Shown piece after piece: positions 24,126 through 32,452 of a stretch of DNA of 64,000 nt. Under the pieces are notes generated by a model. That model had not been told where the DNA came from. It did not search any database and was given only the letters and a program-made list of their open reading frames with translations. The position numbers were made by a program, and so were the translations under genes. Each line of letters opens with the position of its first letter. Position 1 is the stretch's first letter. The stretch is from contig NZ_BOPG01000027.1 of assembly GCF_016863635.1 (NCBI RefSeq), positions 124,001-188,000 on the forward strand. Reading direction: 5' to 3'. The DNA comes from Virgisporangium aurantiacum (lineage in GTDB: Bacteria > Actinomycetota > Actinomycetes > Mycobacteriales > Micromonosporaceae).

Positions 24126-24955
24126 CGTGCCGTCACGTCGCGGACGTGGCGCTGCGCCGGGACGTGCAGCGTGCGCTCGATCGAGTCGAACAGGTCGGCG
24201 GCGCGGGCGCCGTGCCAGTTCCGTGGTAGCAACTCGACGGGCAACCCCGGGTCGAGGAACGGCAGCCGGCGCCAGTCGGTGAGCGCCCGCACGTAGTCGG
24301 CGAAGGCGCGACCGTCGTCCGGCGAGCGGCGGCGGCGCCAGCGGGCCTGCACCGGCTGCCAGGTCGTGCGGAACTCGTCGTACATGCGCTGCAGGACGCC
24401 GAGGTTCCACCACTGCTCGACGCAGGCGCGCACGTCGGCGAAGGCGAGGTGGTCGGCGCGGAACAGGGTGACGTAGGGCGTCATCTCCAGGCGCTCCAGC
24501 GTCTCGCGCGCCTCGTCGTAGAGGTGGGCGGGCGCGATCCACACGCCCGGTGCGGCGGTGCCGAAGCCGAGCCACGTGAGCTTCGAGCGCAGGATGTGCC
24601 GGCGGTCGCGCTCCGACTCGGGCACCGAGTAGACCACCAGCACCCACCCGTCGGACACCCGGGACTCCGGCCGCTGGAAGATGCGCCGGTCGCCCTCCGT
24701 GAGGATCTCCCGGGCCCGCGCCGACAGTTCGTAGCCGGCGGCGCCGTCGACCTTCGCCGCCGCCAGCATGCCCCGGTGCTTCAGCCGGGAGATGGACGAG
24801 CGCACCGAGGGCTCGTCGACGCCGAGTTCGGCCATGAGCCGGATGAGCGACGCGACGGACAGCCAGCCGCCGGCGTCGCGCGCGAACGCGCCGTACGTCG
24901 TGACGATGAGCGCCCGCGGCTTCGGGCCCGAGCGCTGTTCGTCCACCGTCGTCAC
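24122..24955 (-). CDS. PaaX-family transcriptional regulator
   Basis: Regulator of 277 residues with the PaaX architecture: N-terminal winged helix (RALIVTTYGAFARDAGGWLSVASLIRLMAELGVDEPSVRSSISRLKHRGML), a central GWVLVVYSVPESERDRRHILRSKLTWLGFGTAAPGVWIAP block and the C-terminal PaaX domain ending DPGLPVELLPRNWHGARAADLF. PaaX represses aromatic-CoA catabolism and is released by an aryl-CoA; here an aminobenzoyl-CoA or salicylyl-CoA is the likely signal. GTG 24955. It is divergent from the ligase gene and convergent, by four bases, with the Rid gene. Confidence 0.87.
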   Translation of the reverse strand: MTTVDEQRSGPKPRALIVTTYGAFARDAGGWLSVASLIRLMAELGVDEPSVRSSISRLKHRGMLAAAKVDGAAGYELSARAREILTEGDRRIFQRPESRVSDGWVLVVYSVPESERDRRHILRSKLTWLGFGTAAPGVWIAPAHLYDEARETLERLEMTPYVTLFRADHLAFADVRACVEQWWNLGVLQRMYDEFRTTWQPVQARWRRRRSPDDGRAFADYVRALTDWRRLPFLDPGLPVELLPRNWHGARAADLFDSIERTLHVPAQRHVRDVTAR

Positions 24956-24974
24956 GGAAGAACAATAGCGTCCG

Positions 24975-25003
24975 CTTGACTGTCGTCACGAGAGTGACAG
25001 ACT
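24975..25003 (+). promoter_or_regulatory. second copy of the PaaX-module promoter motif
   Basis: CTTGACTGTCGTCACGAGAG (24975-24994) repeats the 22932-22951 motif with two changes. It includes TTGACT as -35 and an inverted GTCAC-GAGA-GTGAC; CAGACT (24998-25003) is a possible -10 for the ligase gene at 25038. Sharing between the two divergent promoters indicates common control. Confidence 0.6.
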
Positions 25004-25037
25004 GGTCCACGACATGGGACGACCTACGAGGTGACTC

Positions 25038-26633
25038 ATGGAGCCGTCGGTACACATCGACACCTTCTGCCGAGACAACCTTCCGGCGCGCGACGAGTGG
25101 CCGGAGCTGATCGAACTGCCCTACCCGGCCCGCCTCAACTGCGCCACGGAACTGCTCGACGGCACGATCGAGCGGTACGGCGGCGACCGGCGCTGCCTGC
25201 TCTCGCCGACGGAAACGTGGTCCTACGACGACCTGCGTCGCCGCGCCGACGGCGTGGCGCGCGTGCTCGTCGAGGAGCTGGGGCTCGTGCCCGGCAACCG
25301 GGTGCTGCTGCGCGGTCCGAACAGCCCGTGGCTGGTGGCCTGCTGGTTCGGGGTGTTGAAGGCCGGCGGCGTGGCCGTCGCCACGATGCCCCTGCTCCGC
25401 TCCGCCGAGCTGTCGGTGATCCGGGAGATGGCCCGTGTCGACCTGGCGCTGTGCGACCACCGCTTCACCGAGGCCCTCGCGTCGATCCCGGGATTGCGCG
25501 TCGTCACCTACGGGTCCGATGCCACCGACGACCTGGCGCAGCGGGCCGAGGCCGGCCCGGCGGGCGTCACCGCGGTCGACACCGCCGCCGACGACGTCGC
25601 GCTGATCGCGTTCACCTCCGGCACCACCGGCCGGCCCAAGGCGACGATGCACTTCCACCGCGACGTGCTCGCGATCGCCGACACGTTCAGCCGACACGTG
25701 CTCGAGCCGACCAGCGACGACCTGTTCACCGGCACCCCGCCGCTCGCGTTCACGTTCGGCCTCGGCGCCCTCGTCGTCTTCCCGCTGCACGCCGGCGCGG
25801 CCACCCTGCTGCTGGAGGCGGCGACGCCGGACGTGCTCGCCGACGCCATCGCCGAGCACGGCGTGACGGTGCTGTCCACCGCACCGACCGCGTACCGCGC
25901 CATGCTGGCCGCCGGCAAGGCGGACCGGCTCGCGTCGCTGCGCCGGTGCGTGTCCGCCGGTGAGGCCCTGCCGCAGGCGACGTGGCAGGCGTTCCACGAC
26001 GCGACGGGGGTGCGGATCATCGACGGGATCGGCGCGACGGAGATGCTGCACATCTTCATCGCCGCCGCCGGCGCGGACATCCGGCCGGGCTCGACGGGCC
26101 GGCCGGTGCCCGGGTACGACGCGCGCGTCGTCGACGACGAGGGCAGGCCGGTGCCGGACGGCGAGATCGGGCGGCTGGCCGTGCGCGGCCCGACCGGCTG
26201 CCGCTACCTCGCCGACGAGCGGCAGCGCGTGTACGTGCAGCACGGCTGGAATCTCACCGGCGACACGTACGTGCGCGACGCCGACGGCTACTTCTGGTAC
26301 CAGGCACGGTCCGACGACATGATCATCTCGTCCGGCTACAACATCGCCGGCCCGGAGGTGGAGGAGGCGTTGCTGCGCCACCCCGACGTGGTCGAGTGCG
26401 GCGTGGTCGGCGCGCCCGACGACGTGCGCGGCACGTCGGTGGTCACGGCGTACGTCGTGCTGCGGGCGGGAGTGGTCGGGGACGACGCGAAGGCCAAGGA
26501 GTTGCAGGACTTCACCAAGGCGACGATCGCTCCGTACAAGTACCCGCGGCGGATGGAGTTCGTCGAGGCGCTGCCGCGCACGAACACCGGCAAGCTCCAG
26601 CGGTTCCGGCTGCGGGCGATGGCCCGAGGGTGA
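25038..26633 (+). CDS. 2-aminobenzoate/benzoate-CoA ligase family protein
   Basis: Acyl-adenylate-forming ligase of 531 residues. The P-loop is FTSGTTGRPKATMHFHRD (residues ~196-213), the A5 motif is DGIGATEMLHIF (~335), A7 is LTGDTYVRDADGYFWYQARSDDMIISSGYNI (~414-444), and the catalytic lysine is in PRTNTGKLQRF near the end. DGIGATEMLHIF and MHFHRDV match the benzoate/2-aminobenzoate-CoA ligase branch. It activates the aromatic acid with ATP and CoA for the monooxygenase encoded 4 bases downstream. Anthranilate is the best guess; salicylate or benzoate is possible. ATG 25038 follows GAGGTG. Confidence 0.83.
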   Translation: MEPSVHIDTFCRDNLPARDEWPELIELPYPARLNCATELLDGTIERYGGDRRCLLSPTETWSYDDLRRRADGVARVLVEELGLVPGNRVLLRGPNSPWLVACWFGVLKAGGVAVATMPLLRSAELSVIREMARVDLALCDHRFTEALASIPGLRVVTYGSDATDDLAQRAEAGPAGVTAVDTAADDVALIAFTSGTTGRPKATMHFHRDVLAIADTFSRHVLEPTSDDLFTGTPPLAFTFGLGALVVFPLHAGAATLLLEAATPDVLADAIAEHGVTVLSTAPTAYRAMLAAGKADRLASLRRCVSAGEALPQATWQAFHDATGVRIIDGIGATEMLHIFIAAAGADIRPGSTGRPVPGYDARVVDDEGRPVPDGEIGRLAVRGPTGCRYLADERQRVYVQHGWNLTGDTYVRDADGYFWYQARSDDMIISSGYNIAGPEVEEALLRHPDVVECGVVGAPDDVRGTSVVTAYVVLRAGVVGDDAKAKELQDFTKATIAPYKYPRRMEFVEALPRTNTGKLQRFRLRAMARG

Positions 26634-26637
26634 GCAC

Positions 26638-28986
26638 ATGCGCATCGCGGTGATCGGCGGTGGCCCGGGCGGGTTGTACTTCTCCGCTCTGGCCAAGCAG
26701 TTGGGTCCCGGACACGAGATCACCGTGTGGGAGCGCAACGCCCCCGACGACACGTTCGGCTTCGGCGTCGTCTTCTCCGACGAGACCCTCGGCGGGATCG
26801 AGCACGCCGACAAGGCCGTCTTCGACGCGATGCAGCGCGAGTTCGCCCGGTGGGACGACATCGACGTGCACTTCCGCGACGAGGTGCAGACGAGCGGCGG
26901 GCACGGCTTCGCCGCGATGAGCCGCCGGCGACTGCTGGAGATCCTGCAGGCGCGGTGCCGCGAGCTGGGCGTCACCATGCACTTCCGCACCGAGGCGCCG
27001 AGCGCCGACGAGCTGTCGGCGACCTTCGACCTCGTCGTGGCCAGCGACGGGCTCAACTCGGTGATCCGGGCCAAGTACGCCGACACGTTCCGGCCGAGCC
27101 TGGACGTGCGGCACTGCAAGTACATGTGGCTCGGCACCGACCTCGTGTTCGACGCGTTCAAGTTCTACATCCGCCAGACGCCCCACGGCGTCATGCAGAT
27201 CCACGGCTACCCGTACGACGCCACCGGCTCGACGTTCATCGTCGAGATGCACGACAGCGTGTGGCGGGCCGCCGGCTTCGACGCGCACGCCGCACGGGAG
27301 TTCCGGCCCGGGCAGAGCGACGAGGACTCGATCGCGCGCGTCCGCGAGTTGTTCGCCGACATCCTCGACGGGCATGCGGTGTACGCGAACAACTCGCGGT
27401 GGATCAGCTTCGCGACCGTCCGCAACGAGACGTGGCGGCACGGCAACGTCGTGCTGCTCGGCGACGCGGCGCACACCGCGCACTTCTCCATCGGCTCGGG
27501 TACGAAGCTGGCCATGGAGGACGCGCTGGCGCTCGCGGCGTGCCTGCACGAACAGTCCACAGTGGACGCGGCGCTGTCGGCCTACGAGACCGAGCGCCGG
27601 CCGGTGGTGCTCTCGACCCAGCGCGCGGCGCAGGCGAGCCTCGAGTGGTTCGAGAATCTCCCGCAGTACGTCCACCAGGAGACGCCCCAGTTCGCGTTCA
27701 ACATCATGACCCGCAGCCGGCGGGTCACCCACGGGAACCTGCGGCTGCGCGACTCGCAGTTCGTCGAGGGCGTCGACGCGTGGTTCGCCCGCGGCGCCGG
27801 GTCGGGCGACGTGCGGCCGCCGATGTTCCAGCCGTTCCGGCTGCGCGGCCTGGAACTGAAGAACCGGGTGGTCGTCTCCGCGATGGACATGTACCGCGCG
27901 GTGGACGGCCTACCGAACGACTTCCACCTCGCCCACCTCGGCGGCAAGGCGCTCGGCGGAGCCGGTCTGGTGATGACCGAGATGGTGTGCGTCTCCGAGA
28001 CCGGACGCATCACACCCGGCTGCACCGGCATGTACCGGCCCGCGCACGAGGCCGCGTGGCGACGGATCGTCGAGTTGGTGCACACCGAGTCCACCGCGAA
28101 GATCGGCTTCCAGGTGGGTCACTCGGGCCGGAAGGGCTCGACCAGGCTGATGTGGGAGGGCATCGACGATCCGCTGCTCGACGGCAACTGGGAGGTCGTC
28201 GCGCCGTCGCCGTTGCCGTACCGGCCCGGCGTCAACCAGGTGCCCCGCGAACTCACCCGGGCCGACCTGGACAGGATCCGCGCCGAATTCGTCCGGGCCA
28301 CCCGGATGGCCGCCCGGGCCGGGTTCGACCTGCTCGAACTGCACTGCGCGCACGGGTACCTGCTGTCCAGCTTCATCTCGTCGGTCACCAACCGCCGCAC
28401 CGACTCCTACGGCGGATCGCTGGCGAACCGGCTGCGGTATCCGCTGGAGGTCTTCGACGCGGTGCGGGCGGTGTGGCCGGAGGACCGTCCGATCTCGGTG
28501 CGCATCTCGGCCACCGACTGGACCAAGGGCGGCATCACCGGCGAGGACGCCGTGGAGATCGCCGCTGCGTTCGCCGCCGCCGGTGCCGACGCCCTCGACG
28601 TGTCGACCGGGCAGGTGACGCCGGACGAGCGGCCCGAGTACGGCCGCTCCTACCAGACCCCGTACGCCGACGCGATCCGCAACCGGGTGGGGATCGCGAC
28701 GATCGCCGTGGGCGTGATCAGCTCCTACGACGACGTGAACTCGATCCTGCTGGCCGGCCGGGCCGACCTGTGCGCGATCGGCCGGGCCCACCTGTACGAC
28801 CCGAACTGGACCCTGCACGCGGCGGCCGACCAGGGCTACCAGGGGCGGGGCGCCGACTGGCCGGTCCCGTGGCGGGCCGGTAGCCGCAGCCCGCAGACCG
28901 GGCGCAGCGACGGGCCGAAGCCGCGGCTGCAACTCATCCGGGCCGGCGTCACCGGCACCCGGCACGCCCGGTGGCGGCCGGCATGA
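26638..28986 (+). CDS. bifunctional 2-aminobenzoyl-CoA/salicylyl-CoA monooxygenase-reductase
   Basis: Fusion flavoenzyme of 782 residues. Residues 1-~375 are an FAD aromatic hydroxylase (GGGPGGLYFSALAK at 7-20, VVLLGDAAHTAHFSIGSGTKLAMEDALALA near 270-300). Residues ~395-765 are an Old-Yellow-Enzyme-type FMN reductase (MFQPFRLRGLELKNRVVVSAMDMY, HSGRKGS, HCAHGYLLSSFIS, TDSYGGSLANRLRYPLEV). This arrangement is that of Azoarcus evansii 2-aminobenzoyl-CoA monooxygenase/reductase and the 'salicylyl-CoA 5-hydroxylase' fusions. It hydroxylates C5 and reduces the ring, producing a non-aromatic amino-oxocyclohexene-carboxyl-CoA. It begins 4 bases after the ligase stop. Confidence 0.88.
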   Translation: MRIAVIGGGPGGLYFSALAKQLGPGHEITVWERNAPDDTFGFGVVFSDETLGGIEHADKAVFDAMQREFARWDDIDVHFRDEVQTSGGHGFAAMSRRRLLEILQARCRELGVTMHFRTEAPSADELSATFDLVVASDGLNSVIRAKYADTFRPSLDVRHCKYMWLGTDLVFDAFKFYIRQTPHGVMQIHGYPYDATGSTFIVEMHDSVWRAAGFDAHAAREFRPGQSDEDSIARVRELFADILDGHAVYANNSRWISFATVRNETWRHGNVVLLGDAAHTAHFSIGSGTKLAMEDALALAACLHEQSTVDAALSAYETERRPVVLSTQRAAQASLEWFENLPQYVHQETPQFAFNIMTRSRRVTHGNLRLRDSQFVEGVDAWFARGAGSGDVRPPMFQPFRLRGLELKNRVVVSAMDMYRAVDGLPNDFHLAHLGGKALGGAGLVMTEMVCVSETGRITPGCTGMYRPAHEAAWRRIVELVHTESTAKIGFQVGHSGRKGSTRLMWEGIDDPLLDGNWEVVAPSPLPYRPGVNQVPRELTRADLDRIRAEFVRATRMAARAGFDLLELHCAHGYLLSSFISSVTNRRTDSYGGSLANRLRYPLEVFDAVRAVWPEDRPISVRISATDWTKGGITGEDAVEIAAAFAAAGADALDVSTGQVTPDERPEYGRSYQTPYADAIRNRVGIATIAVGVISSYDDVNSILLAGRADLCAIGRAHLYDPNWTLHAAADQGYQGRGADWPVPWRAGSRSPQTGRSDGPKPRLQLIRAGVTGTRHARWRPA
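27555..27567. repeat. 13-bp palindrome GTCCACAGTGGAC
   Basis: Perfect copy of the recurrent palindrome, inside the monooxygenase-reductase gene. It encodes S-T-V-D using the rare threonine codon ACA. Confidence 0.8.
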
Positions 28987-29070
28987 GGTGCCGGCTCACG
29001 GCCACGCCACGGTGGTCGAGCGACAGTTTCGACTCTATCGCCCGCGAGGCGAGCCTGAAGTCGTCGAAGA

Positions 29071-30213
29071 TCAGAAACCCGCGCGCGGCGACGGGCCCGG
29101 TGCCGGAAAGGAGACGGTGACCTCCAGCCCGCCGCCGGCCCGCGGTTCGAGGGTCAGCCGTGCGCCGTGCGCGGTCGCGACCGCGTCGACGATGGAAAGG
29201 CCGAGACCGAGGCCGTCGCCGGTGCGGTCCGGGGCGAGGCGTTGGAAGGGTTGCAGTAGCCGGGCCAGGTCGGCCGGCTGGACGTCCGGCCCGGTGTTGG
29301 CGACGCACAACGTCGGCCTTCCCCCGGGCCGGCCGGTGCGGACGTCGACCTGCCCGCCCGCGACGTTGTGACGCACCGCGTTGTCGACGAGGTTGGTGAC
29401 GAGGCGCCTGGCCAGATGCGGGTCTCCGACGGCCGACGCCGGGTCGAGAGCGCAGGTGAACCGCGGCCCGTCGACGGCGGTCGCGAGGATGTCGTCGGCG
29501 GTCGCGACGACCTCGCCGGCCACCTCCGCCAGGTCGAACTCCTCCTGGCGGGTCAGCCCGCCCTCGCTGCGGGCCAGGGTGAGCAGCGCATCGAGGATGC
29601 GCTCCTGCTGCGTCCCGGCCGCGAGTGCGCGTTCGCACGCCCTGCGCCAGGACGCGGCGCTCGGGTCGGGGTCGATGAGCGCCGCCTCGAGATGGGCGCG
29701 CTGAACGGTGAGCGGGGTGCGCAGTTCGTGGGCGGCGTTGGCGACGAACCGGCGCTGCGCCGTGAAGGAGCTTTCCAGCCGGGCGAGCAGCTCGTCGAAG
29801 GTGTCCCCGAGACGGGTGAACTCGTCGGGCGGGCCGGACAGAGCGAGCCGTTGGTGCAGGTTGCCGGCCGAGATCCGGCGCGCCGTCGCGGTGATGGTGC
29901 GGACCGGCCGGAGCACCCGGCCGGCCAACAGCCAGCCGAGTCCGAGCGAAACGACGGTCATGATGCCCAGGGTGATCGCGCCCTGGGTGAGCAGATGGTG
30001 CACGGTGGCGTCGTGCTGCCGGTCTGCCAGGTCGGCCGGAGTCGGCACGGCGGGCAACTGGCCGCCGTCCGGTTGGTTGGAGAAGAGGTACCGCACGGCC
30101 ACCGGTCGGTCCGCGACGAAGAGGTAGGTGAGCGCCACCAGGATGACGCCGGACGCGAAGATCAAGGCGCCGCAGAGGAGGGTGAGCCGCAGCCGGACCG
30201 TGCCCCGGAACAT
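29071..30213 (-). CDS. sensor histidine kinase
   Basis: Membrane two-component kinase of 380 residues. TM1 is residues ~9-33, an extracytoplasmic loop ~34-78, TM2 ~79-97, then HAMP (~98-150), a HisKA box FVANAAHELRTPLTVQRAHLEA with His162, and HATPase_c (NLVDNAVRHNVAGGQ, GDGLGLGLSIVDAVATAHG). The small loop suggests a membrane or small-ligand signal. Its ATG lies 2 bases after the response-regulator stop, so the two are coupled. It ends convergently with the monooxygenase gene. Confidence 0.88.
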   Translation of the reverse strand: MFRGTVRLRLTLLCGALIFASGVILVALTYLFVADRPVAVRYLFSNQPDGGQLPAVPTPADLADRQHDATVHHLLTQGAITLGIMTVVSLGLGWLLAGRVLRPVRTITATARRISAGNLHQRLALSGPPDEFTRLGDTFDELLARLESSFTAQRRFVANAAHELRTPLTVQRAHLEAALIDPDPSAASWRRACERALAAGTQQERILDALLTLARSEGGLTRQEEFDLAEVAGEVVATADDILATAVDGPRFTCALDPASAVGDPHLARRLVTNLVDNAVRHNVAGGQVDVRTGRPGGRPTLCVANTGPDVQPADLARLLQPFQRLAPDRTGDGLGLGLSIVDAVATAHGARLTLEPRAGGGLEVTVSFPAPGPSPRAGF

Positions 30214-30215
30214 GC

Positions 30216-30869
30216 TCAGATCCGGTATCCGGCCCGGTGCACGGTCTCGATCAGCGGTGGTTCACCGAGCTTGCCGCGCAACCGCCGGATGGTGACCTTG
30301 ACGGTTGTCGTGAACGGGTCGGTCTGCTCGTCCCACACCGAATCGAGCAGTTCCTCCGCACCGACGACCCTGCCCTCGGCGGCGAGTAGATGTTCCAGGA
30401 CCGCGAACTCCCTGGCGCTCAACGGGATCCGCCGACCGCCGCGGGTGGTGATCCGCCGCGCCGGATCGAGCCGCAGATCCGCCTTGACCAAAACCGGAGG
30501 CAGCGGCGTGCCGCGGCGGCGGGCGAGGGCCCGGACCCGGGAGATCAACTCGGCGAGCGCGAAGGGCTTGGGCAGGTAGTCGTCGGCGCCGAGCGCGAAG
30601 CCGTCGACCCGATCCTCGACGGTCCCCGACGCCGTCAGCATCAGCACCCGGCCCGGATACCGCTGTTCGGCCAGGAGCCGGCACACCTCGTCACCGTGCA
30701 GCACCGGCAGGTCGCGATCGAGCACGACCACGTCGTAACCGGTGACGCCGGTGCGCTCCAGGGCGGCATCACCGTCGAGAGCGACATCGACGGCCATACC
30801 CTCCCGCCGCAGAACCATGGCCACGGTGTCGGCCAGTTCGACGTGATCCTCGACCAGCAGCACCCTCAT
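30216..30869 (-). CDS. OmpR/PhoB-family response regulator
   Basis: 217 residues: receiver domain (MRVLLVEDHVELADTVAMVL, phospho-acceptor Asp51 in VVVLDRDLP, conserved Lys in LPKPF) and a winged-helix DNA-binding domain ending TTTVKVTIRRLRGKLGEPPLIETVHRAGYRI. I chose ATG 30869, which gives the canonical M-R-V-L-L-V-E-D start; an in-frame ATG 18 bases upstream adds a non-conserved tail. It is divergent from the lipoprotein at 30959, a candidate target. Confidence 0.88.
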   Translation of the reverse strand: MRVLLVEDHVELADTVAMVLRREGMAVDVALDGDAALERTGVTGYDVVVLDRDLPVLHGDEVCRLLAEQRYPGRVLMLTASGTVEDRVDGFALGADDYLPKPFALAELISRVRALARRRGTPLPPVLVKADLRLDPARRITTRGGRRIPLSAREFAVLEHLLAAEGRVVGAEELLDSVWDEQTDPFTTTVKVTIRRLRGKLGEPPLIETVHRAGYRI

Positions 30870-30958
30870 GACCGGACAGTGTTTCAAATCGCCGGTTACA
30901 ACGAGGTGACAAAGTGGATCACCGTGACGTCACCGGTGCCCGTGTACAAACCGCAGAC

Positions 30959-31873
30959 ATGACGATCACCCGACGAACGGTTCTCCTTGGTGCCACACTG
31001 CTCGGCTGCGCCGCGGGCTGTTCCCCGGCCGCACCCCGGCCGCGCGGGACCGCCATCGCGGCGGCCTCGGCCTCCCCGCCGGGCCCGGCGGGCCCGAAAG
31101 GGCCGGCCGACACCCAGCTCGCGGCCGACACGACCGTCGCACTGGGCTCGTTCCAGCACATCGGGACCGTCGAGGCGATGCTGAACGGCAAGGGGCCGTA
31201 CCGGTTCGGCCTCGACAGCGGATCCAGCGCGGCCGTGAATCTCAGTCCTGACCTCGGCCGCGACCTGCCGCAGATCGGCAGCGTCCAGAACGGTCCTCCC
31301 GGCAGCCAGGGCCGCCCTCCGTCGCCCCTGGTGCGCGTCGACTCGCTCGCCATCGGGGCGGCCCGGTTCAGCGGCGTCGAGGCGGTCGCCGAACCCGGGC
31401 CGCCCGGCGTCGACGGCATGATCGGCGTCCTGCTGTTCGAGAAGCTGACCGCGACCCTGGACTACCGGCGTCAGACCCTGCAGTTGTCCAACCGCCGGCT
31501 GTCCGATGGGCCGCATGTTGTCGCGTTCACCCTCGACCACGGCATCCCCAATATCGACATCCGCGCCGGTGACAAGACGCTGACGGTCACCGTCGACACC
31601 GGCGGACCCGGCGTTCTCGACGTGCCGGCAACGGCCGGCCTGCCGTTCCGCGGCGCCCCCACGCCGGCCGGATCCGGCCGCATCGGCGACACCACGTTCA
31701 CGATCCGCGCGGCACCGCTGGACGGCGACCTGGTCGTGGCGGGCTGGACCAAACAGGCGCCGACCGTGCGCATCGTGGACGGCGTCCCCGTCGCCAGCAT
31801 CGCGGCCGCGTTCCTGCGCGACTACGTCATCGCCTTCGACCTTCCGGCCAACCGTCTCGCCCTGACCCAGTGA
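30959..31873 (+). CDS. pepsin/retropepsin-like aspartic protease-fold lipoprotein
   Basis: Predicted secreted lipoprotein of 304 residues; twin-arginine-like start (TITRRTVLLGATLLGCAAGC) with lipid Cys21. After a Pro/Gly/Ala linker it has two aspartic-protease-like motifs, FGLDSGSSAAVNL (Asp86) and VTVDTGGPGVLDVP (Asp213), each inside a beta-rich lobe. Two motifs on one chain resemble pepsin rather than the single-motif retropepsin dimers, although the second lacks the usual Ser/Thr (D-T-G-G). Proteolysis is unproven. It is divergent from the two-component operon, which may control it. Its stop is 17 bases from a convergent gene. Confidence 0.65.
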   Translation: MTITRRTVLLGATLLGCAAGCSPAAPRPRGTAIAAASASPPGPAGPKGPADTQLAADTTVALGSFQHIGTVEAMLNGKGPYRFGLDSGSSAAVNLSPDLGRDLPQIGSVQNGPPGSQGRPPSPLVRVDSLAIGAARFSGVEAVAEPGPPGVDGMIGVLLFEKLTATLDYRRQTLQLSNRRLSDGPHVVAFTLDHGIPNIDIRAGDKTLTVTVDTGGPGVLDVPATAGLPFRGAPTPAGSGRIGDTTFTIRAAPLDGDLVVAGWTKQAPTVRIVDGVPVASIAAAFLRDYVIAFDLPANRLALTQ

Positions 31874-31890
31874 CCGGCAATCGGGCCGGA

Positions 31891-32343
31891 TCAGGCGTCG
31901 GCGAGCGCGCCCGGATCGGCGGGCGCCGCGGGCCGTGGCTGCAACGGGCAGGGTGACGATCCCTGGTCGTGGCGGTGCCGGCCGATGTCGGCGAGGTGTT
32001 GCACCGCGGCCACCAGGTCGCGGTTGGTGAACGGCTTGAGCCTGACGTCACACACTCCGGCGGCGGCCGCGCGGGGATCACCACGTTGCAGGGAACCGCT
32101 GAGGATCAGGATCGGCACGCCCCGCTCGACGGGATGCCCGCGCAACGCCTCGGTGAGCTCCAGGCCGGTCAGGCCGGGCATGTCCAGGTCGGTCAACACC
32201 ACGTCGGGGTGCTGGGCGACGGCCAGGTCCAGGGCGGTGGTTCCGTCGGGCGCGGTCACGACGTCGAAGTTGGCCACGGTGAGAACCCGCTTCAGCACCA
32301 TGCAGACATCGGCGTTGTCCTCCGCAATCAACACCATGGCCAT
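31891..32343 (-). CDS. single-domain response regulator
   Basis: CheY-like receiver of 150 residues: LIAEDNADVCMVLKRVL, phospho-acceptor Asp53 in VVLTDLDMPGLTG, LSGS and the conserved Lys in VRLKPFTNRDL. The last 30 residues are Pro/Ala-rich with no output domain. It lies 109 bases downstream of the hybrid-type sensor kinase at 32453 in the same orientation and may receive its phosphate. Start ATG 32343; an ATG two codons later is possible. Confidence 0.83.
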   Translation of the reverse strand: MAMVLIAEDNADVCMVLKRVLTVANFDVVTAPDGTTALDLAVAQHPDVVLTDLDMPGLTGLELTEALRGHPVERGVPILILSGSLQRGDPRAAAAGVCDVRLKPFTNRDLVAAVQHLADIGRHRHDQGSSPCPLQPRPAAPADPGALADA

Positions 32344-32452
32344 GACTCGGTGTCCTCATTCCGGCCGCGATCGGCGACGGCTGTTGACCATCCTTCGCCG
32401 GCCGGTGCCGTCACTCCGCTCAGCAATGGAACTACACCCGAACGGCACCGTT

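Noticed and set aside
22914-27161. 1415-codon minus-strand open frame
   Set aside because: It runs antisense to the SDR, Rid, ligase and monooxygenase genes, which have clear motifs, and shows no domain of its own.
28987-29070. Possible terminator between the monooxygenase and the sensor kinase
   Set aside because: Only a five-base stem (TCGCC/GGCGA) without a U-tract; too weak to call.
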